A model generated the notes under the pieces. It saw only the letters and a list, made by a program, of their open reading frames with translations. It was not told where the DNA came from and made no database searches. Shown piece after piece: positions 47,491 through 53,763 of a DNA stretch of 53,763 nt. Numbering within the stretch: the stretch's first letter is position 1; the number at the start of each line of letters is the position of its first letter. The position numbers and the translations under genes were made by a program. This DNA is from Hofstenia miamia (lineage: Eukaryota > Xenacoelomorpha > Acoela > Hofsteniidae), in NCBI GenBank assembly GCA_900660155.1, contig CABFPE010000758.1:202599-256361 (forward strand). The letters run 5' to 3'.

Positions 47491-47934
47491 AAAGCCAATA
47501 GTTTTCTGTAATGGCTAAAGTACTACTTATTAAGCAGCTAGTGACATTGCAAGGTTGCAAAGTATCATAAATACACATTAAAAATTGAGTTTAAGTCAGT
47601 TACAAACAGCATTGAGAGCTGCACTGTGTTAGGATAGGGAACACATAAGAACATTGTTGAGCTGAGACTTGGAACCACTTGATCAACAATGGAGACACAG
47701 GAGGGTTGATTCAGAGATCAGAGTCAGCTGGAGGCCATAGCCAGATCATGGAGAGGAGCTGTGACAGTAGTATACCTAAGCAGTATCAAGTTACTTTAAG
47801 TTAAACAAAGGTTAATGATAATGGAGCAGAACTGTGATGGCAGTATACCTAAACAGTATCAAGTTACTCTAGTTAACTAAAGATTAACAAAACATATCTC
47901 ATATCAGAGTAAAGAGAGTGTAGCAGATGCTACA
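47491..47934 (+). repeat. LTR 3'-end fragment inside copy B, replacing protease
   Basis: It runs from AAAGCCAATAGTTTTCTGTAA to GCAGATGCTACA and aligns with the last ~450 bases of LTR B (about 45726-46174). It contains a local ~70-bp duplication (CAGTATACCTAAxCAGTATCAAGTTACT at about 47770 and 47842). It lies between gag and RT, where protease should be. A recombinant between two copies, or an insertion plus deletion, would explain it. Confidence 0.75.
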
Positions 47935-48749
47935 CAAGCTTATAAAGCTGCCAGCAAGACGAGTACCAGAGCAGATGAAGGAGGAATATAATAGAATACT
48001 CAATGAATTAATTGACAACAAAATAATTCTACCCAGCAAAAGTCCATATGTGGCACCAACATTATTCGTGAAGCAAGGAGACAAACACAGGTTATGCATA
48101 GATTTCCAGAAATTGAACAAAGCAACAAAAAAGGATTCATACCCACTTCCTAGAATAGAGGACATGCTATATGAAGCAAGTAAGCATACATACTTCACAT
48201 CAATAGATCTATGCAAGGCATATTGGCAGGTCAGAATGGAAGAGGAAGACATTGAAAAGACAGTGTTTATAACTCAATACAGTCTGTACAAATGGATAAA
48301 TGGCGTTTGGCTTATGCAATGCACCAGCAACATTTCAGAGATACATAACAAAAGTGCTGAAAAATAAGAAACACAAAATGGAGGATGGAGTAAACACATA
48401 CATCAATGATATCATTGTAATGAGTGACACAATCAAGGAACACTTAGAAAAATTGGAACAAACACTATTGATCTTGCAAAAAGCAGGCTTAAGAATCAAC
48501 AGCAACAAATGTGACATATTGAAGGAGAAGATCATATTTCTAGGACGAGTGATCAAGAAAGGTCAGATATGCATGAAGGACAATGCAAGAGACATGATCA
48601 GGAAGATTGAGAAACCAAACAACAAGAAAGACATTCAGAGAATAATGGGGTTCATTAACTACTACAGCACATTTATTCCCAACATCATGGGGAAGACTGC
48701 TAAGATGATGCAGCTGATGAGGAAATCAGTACCTTTCATATGGACGTAG
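47935..48749 (+). pseudogene. Reverse transcriptase of gypsy copy B
   Basis: RT motifs in order: ILPSKSPYVAPTLFVKQGD (48030), RLCIDFQKLNKATKKDSYPL (48090-48150), FTSIDLCKAYWQVRM (first Asp, 48197-48240); then after a frameshift near 48297 FGLCNAPATFQRYI, TYINDIIVMSD (48396-48428) and IIFLGRVIKKGQI, MGFINYYSTFIPNI. The catalytic box YxDD reads Tyr-Ile-Asn-Asp. It ends at TAG 48747-48749 after FIWT. Confidence 0.9.
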
Positions 48750-49200
48750 CAGGAGCAAGAGGAACTGGATAAGATAAAGGAAGAGCTAGCAAAATTGCCA
48801 TCATTAAATATGCCCAACTACAATGAAACATTCATACTAGACTGTGATGCTAGCAAAGTAGAAATTGGAGCAACACTTAGACAACTGAAGAGCAGCAAGG
48901 AGGATTGATGAAGTTAGAGATGCTTGTGCTGATCAAGAGCATCAAGAAGTTCCAACACTTCCTAATTGGACAACAATTCAGAGTCTGCACAGACAACAGT
49001 GGCCTAGCATGGCTCAAGAAATTCTCAGATGATAAATCAGGGATTGTGTCAAGATGGATTGAAAACCTAAACAAATTTCCCTTCACTATTGAACATTGGA
49101 GAGGGACACTGCATACTAATGCCAACTTCTGGACTGTGTCCCAGAATACCAGAGAGATGCAACCAAAGAAGATGGAGAGAAAAAGTAATTTCAATTCTTA
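48750..49200 (+). pseudogene. RNase H of gypsy copy B
   Basis: After the TAG the frame continues QEQEELDKIKEELAKLP and FILDCDASKVEIGATLRQLK, the Asp-containing start of the RNase H domain. A TGA and small deletion follow; then KLEMLVLIKSIKKFQHFLIG and VCTDNSGLAWLKKF, SRWIENLNKFPFTIEHWRGT. The usual end HxxADALSR reads HTNANFWTVS. Confidence 0.85.
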
Positions 49201-49206
49201 CCACAT

Positions 49207-50320
49207 ATGGAGTACAAGGAGTTGCCAGAGATGAATGTAGACAAAAAAGGACAAGCAGTGGTACCAATTGCAACAAAGGAAGAAATATCAGAGTCAGGGA
49301 TCATAGAAAGGCAGAAAGATAACGTGATACTAAGCAAAATCATAAGGAAACTGCAGGAACCAAGCTTGAAGCTATCAAAATTAATGGCAAGCTACTATGA
49401 GAGGTATAGATGGAAGAAAAACAAGGACAGACTCCTATATGTGGAAGGACTGAACAACAGGATTGCAAGACCAGAATATTACAAATGAGAATTAGTAAGG
49501 AAAGTCCACAAAAAACGCCATTTAGGCATCACACAAACAGAGAGCATGTTCAATGCAAGGTTCATCACATCGGCAATAAGGAGGGTAACAGAAGAAGTAA
49601 TTAATAAATGCATGAAATGTCTCCTTCACAACAAACAACATTTCCCAATGCAGAGAGAGCCACTGGAGAAAATCATAGCAATGCAACCAACAATATTGTA
49701 CACATAGATTTGGAAATGCTGTCAAAGGATGAGGAGGGATATCAGCATCTGCTAGTAATTGTGGACAATTTCACCAAGTACACAAGATTAATCCCAATGA
49801 AAAACACAATGGCTGAAACAACTGCAGAGATAGTAATGAAAGAGGGCCACAATTTGAGAGCAATTTATTTCAAAAAATGACATGCCTACTAGAGGTAATG
49901 AGTGAGAGGATGACAGCATACCATCTGCAAGCAAATGGTGTGGTAGAGAAATTGAACAGGATGCTGATTAAGCTGATAAGAGTCACAACATCAAGAATTG
50001 GAGGCCACAAATGGTGAGAAGTAATTGAAATGATCAAATACTTTTATAATACATCTGTACATTCAAAAATGGGGATAACACCATTCAAGGCCATGTTTGG
50101 AAGAGGCAGCAATGGCACTATCAATGCAATGTTTTGCCTATAGTGAGAAGATGGACAACCAATATGTGAATCAACTAAGTAATCAAATAAATACATGAGA
50201 CAATGTGCCATAACATGAGGAAATCTGCCATGAGACAACAGTGAAATTACAATAAAAAAATTTATGGTCACACACATAAGATAGGCAACACAGTTTATGC
50301 ATTTACACCAATGAAATTAA
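49207..50320 (+). pseudogene. Integrase of gypsy copy B
   Basis: Zinc-binding HHCC: VHKKRHLGITQTESMF (49500-49550), then VINKCMKCLLHN (about 49597-49632). Catalytic core in a shifted frame: VHIDLEMLSKDEEGYQHLLV and IVDNFTKYTRLIPMKN (49700-49810), with two Asp. After another shift come TAYHLQANGVVEKLNRMLIK (about 49913-49970, catalytic Glu) and FYNTSVHSKMGITPFKAMFG. TGA codons sit at 49486, 49878 and 50015. Three frames are needed to read it, so no enzyme is made. Confidence 0.88.
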
Positions 50321-50344
50321 CAGACACAAACCAGGTCTGAAAAC

Positions 50345-50712
50345 TAAAAATGATTTGGCCAGGTCCATACAAGGTAATGAAAGTACTACCAAATAATGAG
50401 TACATGTTGAATAACAGTAGACTATTGCATTTCCAGAACCTAAAATGAGCAATGGCAGATATTGAAGAGTTGATATTAGACAAGAATGCCAAGTTCAAAA
50501 TGAATCATATTAATGGAAACGAGATTATATATGACATGAGCAAATTGGATAGTTTGCCAGAAGAAGGCTTCAATGAGGAATTCAAAGCAAACATTGGCAA
50601 CAAAAACTTACAGAGAAGAGAGCTGCCAAGGCGTGCAGCAAGAGATAAATATATATATGACCCAGAAATATGGGATTTAAGCTTACTTTCTGAATTTAGG
50701 CAAATCAAATGA
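50345..50712 (+). pseudogene. GPY/F module and Pol tail of copy B
   Basis: MIWPGPYKVMKVLPNNEYML (50350-50409) is a GPY/F module. It is followed by NNSRLLHFQNLK, TGA, then an acidic tail from 50452 ending DPEIWDLSLLSEFRQIK. Copy A ends the same way, so this is a family trait, not chance. Confidence 0.82.
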
Positions 50713-50764
50713 GATGCAACAACCATTGAGGAAGAGAGTGCACTGAAATCAGAGAACTAAGGAT

Positions 50765-51340
50765 ATGACTACATCAAACCTGGTGAGGAGAATACAAAGT
50801 AAATCTCAAACTGGAAGTCCAATGGAAGACAGAAGGGACAAGAACCAACCAATGACTAATCAGAGGCACAGAGTGAGAAGGTGTCTGAGTAGTCCCCAAC
50901 ACCAATTCGAGGGCAGGGAGACAAAAAGACATAATGCCTCTCCCACTGGAGATCTGCACTGCTGATTCAAGGGCAAGCAGAATACCAGTGAACACCCCAG
51001 AGATCTGCACTGTTGATTCAAGGGCACACAGAGAACTGGTGAGAAGCAGCTCAACTTTCCCTCCAGTCCACCTTGCTGATTCAAGGGCAGTGTGACTATT
51101 GGAGTTCCACAGGAAGCTGAAAGTGGGCAAAGAACTGTGCATATACAAAAGTGATTTGAGGCTGACATATTGATGGAACCCACAGCTGGTCAATTGCTGA
51201 AAGTGTCAACTGCGAGCTGATTCAAGGGCAAATCAGTAGAAACCATCAGCATAGACTCACTGGATGGTGAGCCAAGCACCAGTAAACCACTACAGATTAC
51301 ACAGCTACACGCCCCTCTGAAAGCACATCAGAGAGAACAG
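50765..51340 (+). pseudogene. Post-pol spacer with repeated C-TGA-FKG unit
   Basis: Reading from ATG 50765, a basic polar stretch (SMEDRRDKNQP-like) leads into a unit repeated in frame: QHQFEGR at 50900, then C-*-FKGK at 50960, C-*-FKGT at 51011, C-*-FKGS at 51074 and S-*-FKGK at 51215. The TGA codons start at 50963, 51014, 51077 and 51218; the spacings of 51, 63 and 141 are all multiples of three. The DNA core is CTGATTCAAGGGCA. Whether this was ever translated is unclear. Confidence 0.55.
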
Positions 51341-51952
51341 TATGCTCAAAAGAAAGAGAGAAAGGATGTTGAAAATAGATGGGGAAACCCTGCACCCCTA
51401 CTTCATGGGAACATTAAAAATGAGAAATAATGCATATCAAAAGTTTTCACCAGAAACAAAAAGTCACATAATAGTGAAAACAGAGGGCAGCAACTTACCC
51501 ATAGTACTAGACACACAGAAAAGACTGATGGTCAACATGATAATAAGCTATCAAAGAGAACTGGATGAGATGGTAGAAAGTCCATACATGCATAGCACAG
51601 TTCATGTCACATTTGATGAAAACTTCACATTGGAAACAGTCCAAGGAATTATGGCATATATTGAACAAATCACATGAATACCAGAGATTAACATCAACAA
51701 AGATAACTTAACAATTATCCACATTTTGAAAGACAAAGAATACAACAAAAAATTTAGAAAAACAGCTAGACCAAATGCTAAGGATGGCAAGAGTGCAGGG
51801 CATAAGAATAGTGATCATCAGGGGAACCACACTTGAAGAACTACCACCATTACAAATACAAGTAGAAAATGTGTTCTTATGGAAGAAAATAACAACAGAG
51901 ACAAAAGTCGTGGAATTGATATGCCTAGATTTGCAAATCAATTACTGGGTAG
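50873..51952 (+). repeat. Copy 1 of a 1080-bp exact duplication
   Basis: Identical as far as I can read to 51954-53033 (offset 1081), with a single N at 51953 between them. Copy 1 is the left contig's end; copy 2 continues into new sequence (CCTATTGCAG). This is the same signature as at 171-980 and is best read as unmerged overlapping contigs. Confidence 0.9.
51342..51952 (+). pseudogene. Post-pol ORF3 of gypsy copy B, first part (unknown function)
   Basis: 111 codons from 51342 read RKRERMLKIDGETLHPYFMG, SHIIVKTEGSNLPIVLDTQK and STVHVTFDENFTLETVQGIM to TGA at 51675-51677. The frame then continues WIPEI-like to a poly-A run near 51750, where it shifts into LEKQLDQMLRMARVQGIRIV and LEELPPLQIQVENVFLWKK. 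It is mostly beta-strand-like alternation, with no signal peptide, membrane segment or zinc motif. Copy C has a comparable region in the same place between pol and 3' LTR. I do not recognise the protein. Confidence 0.6.
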
Positions 51953-51953
51953 N

Positions 51954-53033
51954 GTGAGAAGGTGTCTGAGTAGTCCCCAACACCAATTCGAGGGCAGGGA
52001 GACAAAAAGACATAATGCCTCTCCCACTGGAGATCTGCACTGCTGATTCAAGGGCAAGCAGAATACCAGTGAACACCCCAGAGATCTGCACTGTTGATTC
52101 AAGGGCACACAGAGAACTGGTGAGAAGCAGCTCAACTTTCCCTCCAGTCCACCTTGCTGATTCAAGGGCAGTGTGACTATTGGAGTTCCACAGGAAGCTG
52201 AAAGTGGGCAAAGAACTGTGCATATACAAAAGTGATTTGAGGCTGACATATTGATGGAACCCACAGCTGGTCAATTGCTGAAAGTGTCAACTGCGAGCTG
52301 ATTCAAGGGCAAATCAGTAGAAACCATCAGCATAGACTCACTGGATGGTGAGCCAAGCACCAGTAAACCACTACAGATTACACAGCTACACGCCCCTCTG
52401 AAAGCACATCAGAGAGAACAGTATGCTCAAAAGAAAGAGAGAAAGGATGTTGAAAATAGATGGGGAAACCCTGCACCCCTACTTCATGGGAACATTAAAA
52501 ATGAGAAATAATGCATATCAAAAGTTTTCACCAGAAACAAAAAGTCACATAATAGTGAAAACAGAGGGCAGCAACTTACCCATAGTACTAGACACACAGA
52601 AAAGACTGATGGTCAACATGATAATAAGCTATCAAAGAGAACTGGATGAGATGGTAGAAAGTCCATACATGCATAGCACAGTTCATGTCACATTTGATGA
52701 AAACTTCACATTGGAAACAGTCCAAGGAATTATGGCATATATTGAACAAATCACATGAATACCAGAGATTAACATCAACAAAGATAACTTAACAATTATC
52801 CACATTTTGAAAGACAAAGAATACAACAAAAAATTTAGAAAAACAGCTAGACCAAATGCTAAGGATGGCAAGAGTGCAGGGCATAAGAATAGTGATCATC
52901 AGGGGAACCACACTTGAAGAACTACCACCATTACAAATACAAGTAGAAAATGTGTTCTTATGGAAGAAAATAACAACAGAGACAAAAGTCGTGGAATTGA
53001 TATGCCTAGATTTGCAAATCAATTACTGGGTAG
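51954..53033 (+). repeat. Copy 2 of the 1080-bp exact duplication
   Basis: Repeats 50873-51952 base for base, including the TGA-bearing units and the ORF3 start (52423). If the join is an artefact, only one copy exists in the genome and ORF3 runs from this copy into 53034-53412. Confidence 0.9.
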
Positions 53034-53412
53034 CCTATTGCAGACTGATGGTAGATCTGTGTATAGTGATTGATTTATATAAAGAAATAAAAACAATAGA
53101 GATGATGACAGATGCAGAGGGCATAGAGAAAGCAAATACACTATTCATCAAGTGTAGCCTCACACAAAGGCAAGAACATATAAAGAAGATACAGGAGATA
53201 TGGTTCAAATGAAGTTACAAAAGAAAACAAAGGAAGAATGGCCAGAAATGCATATTGAGGCCCTGTTGAAAAAATACCACAAGACAGTTGAGGTAGCACT
53301 CACAGAGATCAATAGAGCATATGAGCTGAACTCAAAAAGGATTTTAAAAACAGAATATTCAAAGAGAAAAATGCCCCAGAAGTCAGATTCAGAACATCAG
53401 CATGGTTGTTAG
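52423..53412 (+). pseudogene. ORF3 of copy B, full visible extent
   Basis: The duplicate start (52423-52758), then the shifted frame 52856-53212 (LICLDLQINYWVAYCRLMVD, LCIVIDLYKEIKTIEMMTDA, KCSLTQRQEHIKKIQEIWFK), then 53200-53412 in a third frame (EEWPEMHIEALLKKYHKTVE, VALTEINRAYELNSKRI). That is about 330 codons in total, ending in a Lys/Glu-rich, probably helical tail. Copy C also ends in a helical Lys/Glu-rich segment before its polypurine tract. Confidence 0.55.
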
Positions 53413-53763
53413 CAATATTCACACCACAGGAGCAGGAACTAAGGCTACCAATCTTGAGATCAAGTTGACATAAACTATCAAAAGCAAGGAAGTATGAGAT
53501 AGCACTTTTGTAACATCCTCCACCTAGCTTGTTACGCCGTGTTTAATCACTGTTAAGGGATGCTTAGTAAACTGCGGGTGAGGTGTTACCCATTTGTTGA
53601 TCCATCAAATTTCTCTTTCTTATTAACTAGTTACGTTAATTAAGTACTCAGGTAATAACCATCACTGTTTAGGTGACTGGGCAGTATGATGTTTCCTCTT
53701 CGGTTGTTCCATGGGCTCCTGCCCGAAGCCAATCTCCACAACACAGCTCCTCCTCTTCTGGAA
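53413..53763. other. Right edge: GC-richer sequence, possible LTR of another element
   Basis: From 53511 (TGTAACATCCTCCACC) the base composition changes sharply from the A-rich retroelement to a more balanced one. TGTAACATCC is a plausible LTR start (TG...), but it differs from the TGTAGCA LTRs and its end is outside the window. Nothing else is recognised. Confidence 0.25.

Larger units (their letters stand above)
46175..53412 (+). mobile_element. Ty3/gypsy retrotransposon, copy B (5' LTR side; 3' LTR not seen)
   Basis: Internal region: leader (46190-46560), gag (46570-47478), LTR fragment in place of protease (47491-47934), RT (47940-48749), RNase H (48760-49180), integrase (49207-50320), GPY/F module (50345-50410), Pol tail to 50712, a repeat-bearing spacer (50765-51340), then ORF3 (51342 to about 53412). 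Bases 51953-53033 are a duplicate caused by the assembly join. No TGTAGCA LTR follows ORF3 within the window. Frames contain stops (mostly TGA) and shifts, so the copy is dead. Confidence 0.88.

Noticed and set aside
50774..51193. 139-codon minus-strand frame with repeated ALES..VQIS units (and its duplicate at 51942-52274)
   Set aside because: It is the reverse complement of the CTGATTCAAGGGCA repeats in the plus-strand retroelement. The repeats, not selection, keep it open.
46897..51677. TGA read as Trp, i.e. a variant genetic code
   Set aside because: TGG is used for Trp in the same frames and in PLSCR, TAG replaces TGA at the same codon in another copy, and frameshifts are common. Mutation decay is simpler.
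1..53763. CRISPR arrays, operons, bacterial promoters or rRNA genes
   Set aside because: No regular direct repeats with spacers, no ribosomal RNA motifs, and gene structure is eukaryotic.

Overview
The window is AT-rich metazoan genomic DNA: split genes with canonical GT/AG introns, (TA)n microsatellites, and many DNA transposons and retroelements, with no bacterial-type gene organisation. One host gene can be read with confidence: a phospholipid scramblase (PLSCR family) on the minus strand. Its residues (a Cys in the segment after the APPG motif, and GAWCCDQEF) look more like invertebrate than vertebrate scramblases. An invertebrate, perhaps lophotrochozoan, is a low-confidence guess. The sequence is a draft assembly, with single-N joins at 338, 566, 16561, 41412 and 51953 and a 125-base N gap at 13722-13846.

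Layout. 1-3.0 kb: an assembly-type duplication, a degenerate AACATTGTTT repeat field, and a rotten Ty3/gypsy-like retroelement. 3.4 kb: a lone candidate exon (+). 7.1-8.3 kb: a decayed LINE reverse transcriptase. 9.4-31.9 kb (-): six scramblase coding exons at 31922-31770, 30615-30450, 25148-24863, 18336-18219, 17582-17480 and 9463-9405. They join in phase to about 295 residues; the short 3' terminal exon was not found. Its introns hold a mariner nested in a Tc1-like element inside a (TA)n tract (13.7-16.6 kb), a hAT MITE with 8-bp target duplication (21.6 kb), two non-autonomous elements with long inverted repeats and transposase scraps (22.9-24.5 kb), and a Tc1 remnant (27.5-28.2 kb).

34.8-53.5 kb is a pile of related Ty3/gypsy elements. 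Copy A (+, about 34.8-41.4 kb) is a decayed gag-protease-RT-RNase H element with most of integrase deleted. Copy C (-, 45.0-43.5 kb) is a 3' end only. Copy B (+, from 45.0 kb) has a 1.15-kb 5' LTR, gag, an LTR fragment in place of protease, RT/RNase H, integrase, a GPY/F-type domain and a post-pol open region. That post-pol region (ORF3) is present in B and C, matches no family I recognise, and is the best candidate for something undescribed. In B a 1080-bp block (50873-51952) is repeated exactly after a single N, which is very likely an assembly artefact. The retroelement reading frames are broken mainly by TGA. At one codon copy A has TGA where copy B has TAG, which points to parallel G-to-A mutation of a Trp codon rather than recoding.
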